This document shows positions 54,186-64,000 of a stretch of DNA of 64,000 nt, piece after piece. The notes under the pieces are model-generated. The model was not told where the DNA came from and ran no database searches. It saw only the letters and a list, made by a program, of their open reading frames with translations. Location: contig JAQGEQ010000045.1 in NCBI GenBank assembly GCA_034620365.1, positions 558,001 through 622,000 on the forward strand, written 5' to 3'. Numbering within the stretch: the first letter of the stretch is position 1; the number at the start of each line of letters is the position of its first letter. The translations under genes and the position numbers were made by a program. Source of the DNA: Pegea sp. RAD2-039. Its lineage: Eukaryota; Chordata; Thaliacea; Salpida; Salpidae.

Positions 54186-54310
54186 ACCTTACTCAACATT
54201 AACAATTTATCTTTAGTTAAATTTCTTTATGATAATTACTTTTTTTATTTATAAATTGTTAATATTAAATAGCTTTTAATAACTGGTAATTATCTTTAAT
54301 TTTTATCATA

Positions 54311-54335
54311 TTTTTCAGGTATCTTTAATAATTTC
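54311..54335 (+). other. candidate 3' splice site and short 5' UTR of the decarboxylase gene
   Basis: A tract ending in tttttcag (AG at 54317-54318) lies only 17 nt before the first ATG. It could close a 5'-UTR intron or accept a spliced leader. Confidence 0.45.
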
Positions 54336-57300
54336 ATGAACAATATATTACAAACTCAAATTTTTGCTTTAAGAAATTTAGTAGGAGGTAGATTTATCAG
54401 AAGAACTTTGTTTAATCCCACAAAATCATCGGTTAGAATGGCTTCTAGTGAGTTGATTATTTTCTTTAAAAGTAAAAGTCAATTTTTCTTTTAATTTATT
54501 TTTAATGTTTTTTAGAAAATCATTCTTTGAACTATGAGAAGGAAGATGAATTTATTCAAGGTGAATATGAATAGTTTGATTTTAAATTATTCATTCATAA
54601 TTTTAAGTAAAAACTAAAAACTTTATATTTGAAGTAATTTTTGCAACTTTTGTTGAAATCCAACTTTAATGTCACCACATCTTTAATTAAAGTGTTTTCA
54701 TTCTCAGGTGTTTTCAAGATGTGTATTAAAGATGCTGTTACAGCTTCAAGAGAAAGATCTAATCCTGTGATAGAGTTTAAAACTCCAGAAGAATTATTAA
54801 AAATAATTGATTTTAAATTAACATCAGAAGGAACTTCAAACAAAAAACTTCTTGAAGAATGCAAAAAAGTTATAAAATTCAGTCAAAAAACAGGTTAGAA
54901 AACAAAAAATAAATTATTTTCATCTAATTTAAATTAAAAAATTACCAGTTAATGTAAACATAATATTAGTTATGAAATAAAAGTTGGGATATTTTTTTAT
55001 AATTTATCATATGTCATTAGGTCATCCTTACTTTTTTAATCAAATGTATGGTGGAATTGACCAGTATGGTTTAGGAGGAAGCCTAATTACAGATTCATTG
55101 AATACTAATGGGTTTTTATACATTCTTTTATAGAAATTAGCAACTTTACTAATTTAAATGTATCTACTAATGGTGCTAACAATTAAATAGATCTTGTATT
55201 TAAACATATTTTAAATAATATTTTAAACATTTTAAAATGTTTTTGAGATAAAACAAAGTTTGTTTAGACAGATTAATTAAAATTCTTTTATTTATACAAA
55301 GAAAATTTGGTGCTTATGTCTGCAATAAATCTTTATATTATTAAAGTTGATTATGAAATATCTGTGATAAAAAACAAAGTTTTATCTGCAGATGAAATAA
55401 CTGACAACTTTTTTATACAGTCATACTTTTGAAGTAAGTCCAGTTTTTAGTGTCGCTGAAACAGTGATCATTCAGCATATGAAGTCTCTTCTTGGCTTTA
55501 ATGGCGACGGCACATTTTGCCCAGGTACCATTCTAATGTCTTTATTACAAAAAAATTATAAAGATGTCAAAAGAACCTATAAAAGTTTGAAAAATTTTTC
55601 ATCAAATCATAAAATATAAAATTGTGTATCTACTAACAACTGGTTTATTTTAGGTGGTTCTTACTGTGGTTTATTAGCGATGGCATCTGCACGTTGCCAG
55701 AAATTTCCAGAGATCAAACAAAAGGGATCTTCTTCATTTCCTCAGATGTCTGTGTTCTGTTCAGAACAAGCTCATTACTCTGCTCAGAAAAACTCTATGA
55801 TGATTGGAGTTGGACTTGACAATTGTCATTCAATACCATGTAACAACAAAGGTCAAATGGAAGTTGACAAGTTAGAAGAAGCGATTATAAAATCAAAAGA
55901 ACAGGTTTAAACTCATTATAAAGTTTACTTCAATTGATTTGCTGATGTATTTCAGGGTTCTACCCCAATTATGGTAATTGCTACAGCTGGTACAACAGTA
56001 CTTGGTGCTTTTGATCCTTTTGATAAGATCGCTGATTTATGTTTAAAGTACAACATCTGGATGCATGTTGATGTGAGTCATCTTATATTTTCATCTTTAA
56101 TAAACTTACCAAACCTAAAAAGTTAAAAAGAGATGAGTTACTCACAAATATTTTACGAAAATTTCATCTCAACTTATCTTTGAGTGTTGATTGAGATAAA
56201 CATCAATTACAGGCCGCCTGGGGAGGTAGTGCTCTAGTTACAAATAAATACAGATATTTACTGAACGGTTCTGAACGGTTTGTTTGTAAATGCGGCTTGC
56301 TTGAATATTTTCATTAAAAGCTCAATTTTTATAAACTTGTTCAATTCAAGCAGCTTAATAATTAATTGTTTTGAAAATCTTGAAACACAAACAAATAATT
56401 CCAGGTTAATTAGTTGCTTTTGTTGAGACAATTTTGCTGATTTGATTTACTCTCAAAAAATTGTTTTTTTTTAAGTAATTAAGGAAAGAAATTGCTTCAA
56501 AAAACTTTATTCTTTTTCTAATTATATTTCTAACTTCCTCTAATTATAGATAATTTGTTTTTTTTATATTTTCAGAGCCAATTCGTTCGCGTGGAATGCC
56601 CATAAGCTTTTAAAAGCTCCAATTCAGTCTTCAATCCTTTTATTCAGAGAGAAGGTGACTTAAAAACTAATTTTTAAGAAATTATAAAACCTGTTGGTGT
56701 TCAGGATGTACTGAAGAAGACCTACAGCACGGAAGTCAAATATTTATTCCAAAATGATAAACCTTACGACATGGAATATGATTTAGGTCGAAATCTTCTG
56801 CAGTGTTCTCGCTCTGTAAGTGAAAGAAGATTGTTATAACATCTACTTCGTTTATTTCATCTTAGTGTATTGCTTTTAAACTTTGGTTAATGTGGAAAGC
56901 TCTTGGTGACCAGGGCTTGTGCCAACGGGTCGAGACTGCTTGGGACAATGCCTTGTATTTACTGGAACAAGTAAAAAAACGACCCAATTTTAAACTTGTG
57001 CTTGATGAGGTAACATTTAAAAGATTTAATTTGAAACTAATAATTATCTGATAAACTTCTTGTTCCAGATTCAAGGTCCGAACGTTTGTTTTTGGTATAT
57101 AACTCCTAGTCTTCGAAAAATATCAGATGAAGATGAGATGCTAGAGAAAGCAGCACAAGTTGTTCCTAAGATTAAAGTTCGGTAAGAAAAATGTCCAAAA
57201 AAAATTTGATAATTTTCAAAAGAATTTCTTTCTACTAGATTGCAAAAAAAAGGCAATATCATGGTTGGTTATGCACCAGTTGCAGATAAACCAACTTTTA

Positions 57301-57389
57301 TCAGGATGGTTCTTGTAAATGATAATGTGTGTCATGAGGATATGGATTATTTATTGGATGAAATCGAACTAGCTGGTCAAGATTTATAA
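54336..57389 (+). CDS. cysteine-sulfinate/acidic amino-acid decarboxylase, CSAD/GADL1 group
   Basis: Thirteen exons join in frame into 522 residues: 54336-54447, 54516-54560, 54708-54893, 55021-55111, 55421-55524, 55654-55904, 55956-56072, 56213-56277, 56576-56654, 56705-56815, 56866-57009, 57069-57181, 57239-57389. It is a group II PLP enzyme that removes CO2 from cysteine sulfinate, aspartate or a similar acid, making hypotaurine/taurine or beta-alanine. Visible elements are [20 protein letters not shown], the PLP-stacking H220 (AHYS), the PLP-binding HVDAAWGG with D302, the lysine K334 in [24 protein letters not shown], and the C-terminus AGQDL, which closely matches CSAD. The first 37 residues are Arg-rich without acidic residues and could be a mitochondrial leader; M35 is an alternative start. 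GAD proper is less likely given the C-terminal half. Confidence 0.93.
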
Positions 57390-57521
57390 GATCGTTGTTG
57401 GTTTAAATTCTCTTTAAATGTTTGAAAACATCCAACAACCTAATAATTCAATTTAATCAATTCTTGTAAAAAAAACCAAGCTTTCAATTACTAAATATTT
57501 TACGTCAATAATAACTCTACT

Positions 57522-57527
57522 AATAAA
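57522..57527 (+). terminator. poly(A) signal for the decarboxylase gene
   Basis: Canonical AATAAA about 130 bp after the stop codon, the first on this strand. Confidence 0.55.
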
Positions 57528-58590
57528 TTCAAATCAAATTTAAAGTTCCATTTACTAAGTTTTTGTAGCTTTTATATAATAAGATGATTGAAAAACTTCA
57601 GATACTTGATATAAATACATCATTAATAACAGGTGACATCAATATCTTATTTTATGCCAAATATATAGTTGTCTTGATATTGTTCCAATACATTTGATAA
57701 TGTCAACTCACTATCAAACAATTTGCTGCATCAAGATAGATGTGTAGCAAACAGGGGGCTATACTAAAAAGCGAAACAAGTTTTAAAGCTTTAAGTGAAA
57801 CTGCAAACCAGATTTTCTTTGTGTCCGTTGACCAACATTCGATCTTATTTAATTTTTCTTCACTAAATTAACACTAGAAACTTGAGAAGTATTTATCTTT
57901 TTGTTAAAATATTCTTTAGTCTCAAAAAGCAGTTTTTATACAATATTTTGATCATTACAGGTTACAGTGGCTTATCTTTGTCATTAACCAAATATCAGCA
58001 AAGTGAGTTTGCTCAAAACTGACTTAACAGAAAGTCCTTTTCCTTAATATTTTGATCTGAGCAAACTTCTGTTTGACAAGACCAAGTTCAGAGGTTATAT
58101 TTAAAGATCTTAGTCTTCTTGTAAAGCAGCTCTTTAAAGACGTCCAGAATATGCTCATCACAACAATGTTTGTGAAATTATTAAACTTTCAACTAAATTT
58201 ATTTGGAAAATCTTAAATTTTATACAAGAATAATAAGATGACAAGTTTTATAGTAGATAAACATGTTTGCTTTTACGTTAGTATTCAGATGTTAGCCTTT
58301 TTTACAAAATACTCTGAAATATTTTAAACCAAATGATGATTAGTAAACAGATAAATAAAAACAAACTGTTCAGTTATAAAAAAACTTCTTTATTTTAATA
58401 CTAAATAACATTAAGTGAAAACTGCTTAAGAAAGTATATTGGTCTGAACCTTAAAATAACCTAAATAATCAAACTGGGAAACTGCAGCTAGAACACTAAT
58501 CAAATTGTATTAAAAATTTCAACCAATAAATGATTATCAAAAACATAAAATTAAAAAACCACATAAAAACAACATTTCAACATAACATCA

Positions 58591-58596
58591 TTTATT
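58591..58596 (-). terminator. possible poly(A) signal for Kv1
   Basis: Minus-strand AATAAA about 390 bp after the Kv1 stop; another lies at 58389-58394. Confidence 0.4.
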
Positions 58597-58986
58597 CGAC
58601 GCATTTTGATGTTATATAACGTCTGCATCAGTATCAGTTCAAGCATTTGTGATATAATAATATAAGGAACATAGTGTTAATCTAAGATTTTGTTTGTAAT
58701 TTACTGATGAAGAGACAGAAAATTAGATGATTGAAAAAAGTAACAATGTTTTGATGATATCAAATCGATGATTTGGTTTAGTTATCTGATAATTTTAATT
58801 ATATTTTGTTTTGTTATATGGAACTAAGCTTCAAAAGCTGTGGTTGTTATTGGTGACGAAATTATGTTTGTGTTTTGTAGGTTTCTAACATCACATCTTT
58901 CATGTGAGTATTTTCCACTGTCCACTATTCAACAGTCTTCTGCACGATATTTAAGGAAGTAACAAATAAACGTCGAGAAGTGCTGG

Positions 58987-61900
58987 TCAATTTGTAAAAG
59001 TTCTTTTCTTGTTCGCGACATCGCGCTGATAGAAATACATGAAATTTGAAACAATGACAGGTACAGGCAGTGCAAGACACAAAATTCCTGACATTGCACA
59101 AACACTTCCGACCACTTTTCCTTGTACGGTTACTGGGTGCATATCACCATAACCAACCGTTGTCATGGTAACAATCGCCCACCAGAAAGCATCAGGTATA
59201 CTTTTGAAATAAGTGGTCGGCTTACCGTTGTTGTTCGGGGCGGGATTTATGTTTCCCAATTCTTGGTTTTCTGCAGAAAAAAATCGCATTTTTTTTGGTG
59301 AAATTTTTCTGCAAATTTTTAGAGCTGTCATTAAAGAAAGTAAATTTAATATTAGATATAAGATGGTATTGCTTCAAGTGTTTGATATAAACGAAGCGGT
59401 TATGCTATGGTAGGTACTTCACTGCGTATTTCTAAATATTCGCGACTAACCAACTCAAAAATAAGTTTCCTTTCTAACCTACGAATCATATCGCTGATTT
59501 ATTCTTCCTAAATAAGATTTCAGCTATCAACTCAAACTTAGAAAATCAGTTGTTACCCCTAAATTCAGCCCAATATTTTGGTCAGCTTCAGCCTAGGACA
59601 ACCATAAGTGCCAGGGTAGAAGTTATGGAAATCTAGTTGCTGCCCATGCAGCAGGATTTTACTGTCAACGCCGACAAGGTTATACAGCGGAACAGACGGA
59701 CTGATGCAGCTACGCCAGAACCACACTGAGTACAGTGACAAGCTGTCTACGAGGCTCCAACTCCGGTTTTAAATTCGGAGTTTTGCGTCTCCTAGAAGTA
59801 TTGTCATTAACCAGACTCACAAGGCCTTTCTACTCGGGTTTTTTATGTTCTTTTCTTCGTAATTACACACAAACAGATCTTACAAATAGATAAAGCTTCA
59901 AAATGACTTTACCTGCAAAGTATACTGCACTTGAAAACAGAACAACTCCGATCAAAACAAAAAATAGTAAGAGTCCCAACTCTCTAAAACTCGACCGAAG
60001 AGTTTGACCGAGAATTTGTAATCCTGTTGAATGTCGGGACAACTTAAAGATTCGAAATACTCGAACAAGTCGAACAACTCGAATAAAAGCAAGTGAAATC
60101 CCTTTCTGACTTGAAGTAGTATCTGAAAGACATCATCATTTGAATGTAGAAAGCAACTTAACATTTCCCAATTAAAATAGTAAATATCTACTGATGTAGA
60201 TGTCACTTCACGCGTGAAAACCATGGTGGTTAGGGACGACAAATTATCAGTGACGTCATATTTGGTTTACAAAATTCCAATCTTAATACCTCTTATTCAA
60301 GATTTTCATAAAGTCAATATTTGTTTTTTTTAATTTAAATCTAATAATTTTTGTTTAATTTATGGAAATAGTATAAATAAACAAATTGTTTATTCTTTAA
60401 AATAAGTTAGTGGTAAATGAGATATTTTTACTTCAGATTTTCTTATCACAAAAACAATATTTGCTTATCTGATAGAATTAGATAATATAACACAACTTTG
60501 TTATTTGTAAAATGTTTGTTTGCTTTCTAAAAGCAACAAACATAAAATATACAAGCGGTTATAAATCATTGATAATTTCTATACTTTTGTTGTTGAAAAC
60601 ATGAATAAATTTTTGCAGAAAGCTATTATCACATCAAGTCTTAAGAACTTGGGATATATTTGTAGAATATATTTAAACATTTCTACTAATTACTTAATTA
60701 TTTAATCAAGTAGATGATTAGACAAATTCTTATTGAAAATTAACGGCTAATGTGACATTATGATAGATTTAAGAAGTGTCTCAGCCAGTTTAACACCAAG
60801 ACAGCTATTAATAAACTACTGACTGAAAAAAACCACAAAATAGTTATTTAAGTATTCAATTTTATCGAAAGATGTCTAGTTTTTGACAAGATTTTAATAC
60901 TAGAATATTTGAAATATGTAAATAGAGATAAAACTTACTTCCAGCAGTTGCTAAAGAAGCAGTTGTTACAAAATAAGGTATGATAGCAATTAAGTCAATC
61001 ACATTCAAACAATCAAAACAAAATTTCTTCTTTTCTGGAGAACTTAAAAATCGAAAAATTAGCTGCAAAACATAAAAAGTTGTTAGATTTTTAAAGACTG
61101 TAGTTCAATTCGACTAAAGTTTACTTTCTAAGGTTTGTTGATGTAGTGAAATTAATTATTTAAAGTTCTTATAAGCATTTTTGTACAACGCTATATGAAA
61201 TTCAAAAACTGTTTGTATAAACCACTTACAAATTTAGATTTAAAAATAGTTTATCTTCTATTTATGTTTTCTTTACCTAATCATGAATTAATTAAAGTTT
61301 GAACAATGAAATCAGTTTATCAATTATGTTTGATTAAAAGTAATTTAACTAATTTCGCATTTAGAGTTGTGCTTTGTTGCAAATATACTGGTTTAATTTG
61401 CAAATGCTACAATATATTTGATAAATTGGTTTTAGTTAACAATAATGGTTATCTCAATAAAAGTTAAAAAAACGATTTTAAATAAATTGGTCTTTCAACA
61501 AAAAGTTTTAAAAAAGTTAAACTAATTAGTGTTTTGACAGTCGTCAAAATGTTATTGTTTGATTTACAATTATTCTCTCTAAGTAATTATTTCAAACTTT
61601 TATGAGACATATGATAGTTTTCAATACAATATTATGTGCTTGAAATATTTTAGTTTAATTTAGGTTTCATAACTTTATATGATTACATAATAATCAAACA
61701 CAGCATTAAAGCATACTTCTATCTGTAACATAATTTATTTCATAATACTTTATTATATATAATTTGTTATATAAAGTTTTTTAAAAGTATTTTTATATAG
61801 AAGAACGATTACTTAATTTTTTTAGAGTATCGTATTACCTTTTGTAAGATTATTTTTAATAAAAATCGGATAGCCAAAGTTATATAAGATAAAATTGTAA

Positions 61901-63789
61901 TTGATACTTACTTCAATACAGAACCAGCTGATACATATAGTTTCTACGATCCAAAATGGATTTTTAGTGAAATGGATTTGTTCTGTTGTTGTGTTTGTAG
62001 TATTACTGAAAAAAATATTATTTATAAACAGAGTGTTTAAACCAAACGTAAAATATACTTAAAATAACTAAACACAGTGGTTTAAAAATAATTTGAATAA
62101 GATAAATGACAGTTAAACTTTAGAAATAAAATGTATACATAGACTTAATCTGCAAACATTTTCTTTATCATTTAGTAAAATCTATTTATTCAATCTACAG
62201 GTTTTTTGCATAAATACTTATATAATATGAACATATATTTCTGGCATTTTAAAATTATTTATCACTAAAAATCTGTTTTTTATAGCAACATAGACTAACA
62301 AAGCCGTTAAAAATCAAAAAGTTTAGCTTGGTTGAGAAAATTGGTTCTCTAAAATCATTGATAATCTAATAATCAATAGCTGGGCAAAAATTATTCAAAA
62401 TAAAGATACAATAGACCACAAAATAGTAAAAGCAAACTTTTTTTATTAGAATGATAATGTTTAATTTTCTATAATCAATAAAATTATAATTTAGTTTTAT
62501 AATCAGTTAAATTTGAGACTCAGAAGTATATCTGGAAGAGATACTTTTATTCTAAAGGTCATTTTTTTAAAATTGAGCGGACCAACTTTACAGTTCACCG
62601 AATAACTGAAATAAATCTAATCTTGTCCATAATAATTTAATTCAAAAATGATGATGAATCTTTTTTAGTATCTTTGCCAAATTTACTTTTTTATGGTCAG
62701 TATGTATGATTTGTATAACTCAAAAAGTAAATGGAATTTATATTCTTTGGAATATACATCATTTTTTTCATTTCAAAGTTAAAATTTAATTCACTTTTTG
62801 TTACCAGCAATTGCCTACGAAATATTTTATGCTTTTACAAAACTGTTTAAAAACTGATTAAATATTACTTATATAAGTAATCAATTATGTAAATATAAAA
62901 TGGGACCATAGATAATATTTTAAAAACCAATATCAATATAAAAGTTATTATTCTAAAAAAAACTTTATTAAATCAATAAATTACATAAAAGTAATTTACA
63001 TAGAGTTTTACAAGCTACAAGCGAATATTCACTAACCTTGATGTCAGAGAAGTATTTGTTAAATTGACGTTTTTTGGGGCATATGGCTTACTCAAAGCTG
63101 GAACAGTTTCCAAACAAAAACAAATGATAGAAAGGAAAATGATTGTGATGGAAACAACTGCCACAACACGAGCTGCTTTCGAACTGTCAGACTTTTCAAA
63201 TAAAAGCCAAATTTGTCGTTGTAGTTTGTTGCTGGGTAACTTCTCTCGTTTTCTTTCAATAATTTCAGAGGTGGCTCCGCACTCAGTGAACTCTTGATCT
63301 GAATAAAAACATAAATCTTACGAATCAATATCAAATCCGAATTGGTTTAGAAAAGATTTAGTGAATAGTTTAAAGTAACTTAATTGTTTGCATTTAGCGG
63401 GAACTGTTCATTTTTGTGGTTAATGAATAAATAAGTGATATTATAAGACGCGTATTAAAACTGTTTGATTTATCATTTTCCTGTCACCATCTTAACCTTA
63501 AATTAATCTTTTGGCCTCTTTAAATCTACTCAAGCAATAACTTTACAAGTTTCTTACTTTTAAGTTAAACTATCAAAATTTAATTGAACTTATCAAAAAT
63601 ATAATAATATTAGCTTATAACCTATCAGCAACTTAATCTTCGAATAATTTGTTGATATTCACCTTCAAATACATATCCTTCATCTTCCTGATACATTTGC
63701 ATAGCACCTGGTCCAAGTTGAAAGAATTTGATTTCATCAGCAAATACATCGACTGGAACGTTTCTTGGGCGCTGTAGTCGTCCACCGCT
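58987..63789 (-). CDS. Shaker-type (Kv1) voltage-gated potassium channel, 5' part outside the window
   Basis: Six exons on the minus strand, 63789-63663, 63298-63037, 62005-61912, 61062-60939, 60122-59913 and 59270-58987, give 366 residues to the stop. They cover the end of the T1 tetramerization domain (SGGRL, NVPVDVF, EDEGY), S1, an S1-S2 loop with four N-glycosylation sequons (NLT, NTS, NTT, NTT), S2 (VETICISWF), S3 (DLIAIIPYF), S4 with its full charge ladder ([18 protein letters not shown]), S5, and the pore with TVGYGD at visible residues 310-315. S6 has the PVP hinge (341-343). The S4 and pore sequence place it in Kv1 rather than Kv2-4. Only 17 residues follow SNF, so the usual long C-terminal tail and PDZ ligand are absent. 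Upstream exons coding the start and most of T1 lie beyond base 64000. Confidence 0.96.
59271..59912 (-). other. Kv1 intron between the S5 and pore exons, with a repeat insertion
   Basis: A 642-bp intron. About a third of it is the dispersed repeat at 59634-59848, which is GC-richer than the rest of the intron. The splice sites (gtaaag donor, tttttctgcag acceptor) are intact. Confidence 0.75.
59634..59848 (-). repeat. ~215-bp dispersed repeat, copy 2, inside a Kv1 intron
   Basis: Read on the minus strand it matches 40524-40759. A near-perfect inverted repeat, aactccg and cggagtt around a 10-nt loop, lies near 59760-59783. It has no open frame and no poly(A) tail, and neither an LTR nor a tRNA-type promoter box is evident. 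Confidence 0.8.
60123..60938 (-). other. Kv1 intron between the S3 and S4-S5 exons
   Basis: An 816-bp AT-rich intron with good splice sites (gtaagt donor, ctttcag acceptor). I see no further exon or repeat. Confidence 0.75.
61063..61911 (-). other. Kv1 intron between the S2 and S3 exons
   Basis: An 849-bp AT-rich intron with good splice sites (gtaagt donor, ttttgcag acceptor). I see no further exon or repeat. Confidence 0.75.
62006..63036 (-). other. Kv1 intron in the S1-S2 loop
   Basis: A 1031-bp AT-rich intron interrupting the extracellular S1-S2 loop. Nothing else is recognised in it. Confidence 0.75.
63299..63662 (-). other. Kv1 intron after the T1 end
   Basis: A 364-bp AT-rich intron (gtgaat donor, tttattcag acceptor) between the end of T1 and the exon carrying the T1-S1 linker and S1. 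Confidence 0.8.
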
Positions 63790-64000
63790 CTGCAGAAATA
63801 ATTTATTTTTACTTTTTATTTCATCTTAAGTATTAAAGTTTGAATAAAATCAATTTCAATCAGAAGTTATACTGAAATAAAAGAAAGTTTCAAATTCAAA
63901 GGTTAGCTCTAAAGTCTTTTCATACCTTAGAAAAATAATTTTGGTTTTATAGTTGAAATTCGATTATTTTTAGCTATTATTTAATCTACTTAAAAATCTA
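63790..64000 (-). other. 3' part of an upstream Kv1 intron at the window edge
   Basis: The T1 exon at 63789 starts at an acceptor (atttctgcag), so the remaining 211 bases to the edge belong to an intron. No T1-coding frame is present in them. Confidence 0.75.

Larger units (their letters stand above)
50757..54335. other. intergenic between kindlin and the decarboxylase gene
   Basis: The first part should be the kindlin 3' UTR, with an AATAAA at 51384-51389 and an ATTAAA near 51233. The rest is AT-rich without supported exons. A possible LINE-type 3' tail lies near 54130-54185, and an acceptor-like site (tttttcag) ends at 54318, 17 nt before the decarboxylase start codon. Confidence 0.55.
57390..58986. 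other. convergent intergenic space between the decarboxylase and Kv1 genes
   Basis: About 1.6 kb shared by the two 3' UTRs. A + strand AATAAA at 57522-57527 fits the decarboxylase. On the minus strand AATAAA hexamers (tttatt on the + strand) at 58591-58596 and 58389-58394 fit Kv1. No gene or repeat is recognised between them. Confidence 0.6.

Noticed and set aside
59700..59790. Possible hammerhead ribozyme in the dispersed repeat (ctgatg near 59700)
   Set aside because: The required CTGATGA and GAAA core elements and three-stem arrangement are not present on either strand.
59952..60242. 96-codon minus-strand open frame over the S4-S5 exon
   Set aside because: It is in a different frame from the true Kv1 exon at 59913-60122, which has the S4 charge ladder.
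1..64000. CRISPR arrays, operons, bacterial promoters or ribosome binding sites
   Set aside because: The window is animal nuclear DNA with spliced genes; no regularly spaced repeats or polycistronic layout occur.

Overview
This is a window of animal nuclear DNA, strongly AT-rich, with long intergenic stretches and intron-rich genes that use GT-AG splice sites. I can assemble five protein genes with in-frame splicing: a GILT-family lysosomal thiol reductase, a CWH43/PGAP2IP-type membrane protein with an EEP-fold domain, a kindlin (FERMT), a cysteine-sulfinate/acidic amino-acid decarboxylase (CSAD/GADL1 group), and a Shaker-type (Kv1) potassium channel that runs off the right edge. Kindlin and Kv1 place the source in Metazoa. 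The AT content, non-LTR elements and divergence point to an invertebrate; a cnidarian or flatworm would fit, but the sequence alone does not settle the phylum.

Layout: 1.2-2.8 kb GILT (+, seven exons, all introns phase 0). 2.8-16.2 kb is intergenic with degenerate repeats. 16.2-21.5 kb is the CWH43-like gene (-, two very long exons joined across a 2.86 kb intron). 21.5-41.1 kb is a gene desert holding only LINE fragments and low-complexity DNA. 41.2-42.3 kb is a 5'-truncated LINE with a reverse-transcriptase remnant. 45.2-50.8 kb is kindlin (+, 17 exons and a possible 39-nt cassette exon). 54.3-57.4 kb is the decarboxylase (+, 13 exons). 59.0-63.8 kb is Kv1 (-, the last six exons; the 5' part of the T1 domain lies outside). 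The decarboxylase and Kv1 genes are convergent, 1.6 kb apart.

Two dispersed repeat families are visible. One is a jockey/CR1-like LINE: one RT-bearing copy, two antisense degenerate copies and three short copies of its 3' end. The other is an unclassified repeat of about 215-240 bp with an internal hairpin: two good copies, one of them inside a Kv1 intron, and one decayed fragment. The genes are independent housekeeping or signalling genes; nothing suggests an operon or pathway cluster.

I found no convincing unknown multi-gene system. The most interesting points are an Ala in place of Gln in the integrin-binding QW motif of kindlin, a phase-compatible candidate microexon in kindlin, a mitochondrial-targeting-like leader and altered active-site residues on the decarboxylase, the two-giant-exon structure of the CWH43-like gene, and acceptor-like sites just upstream of several start codons that could reflect 5'-UTR introns or spliced-leader trans-splicing.
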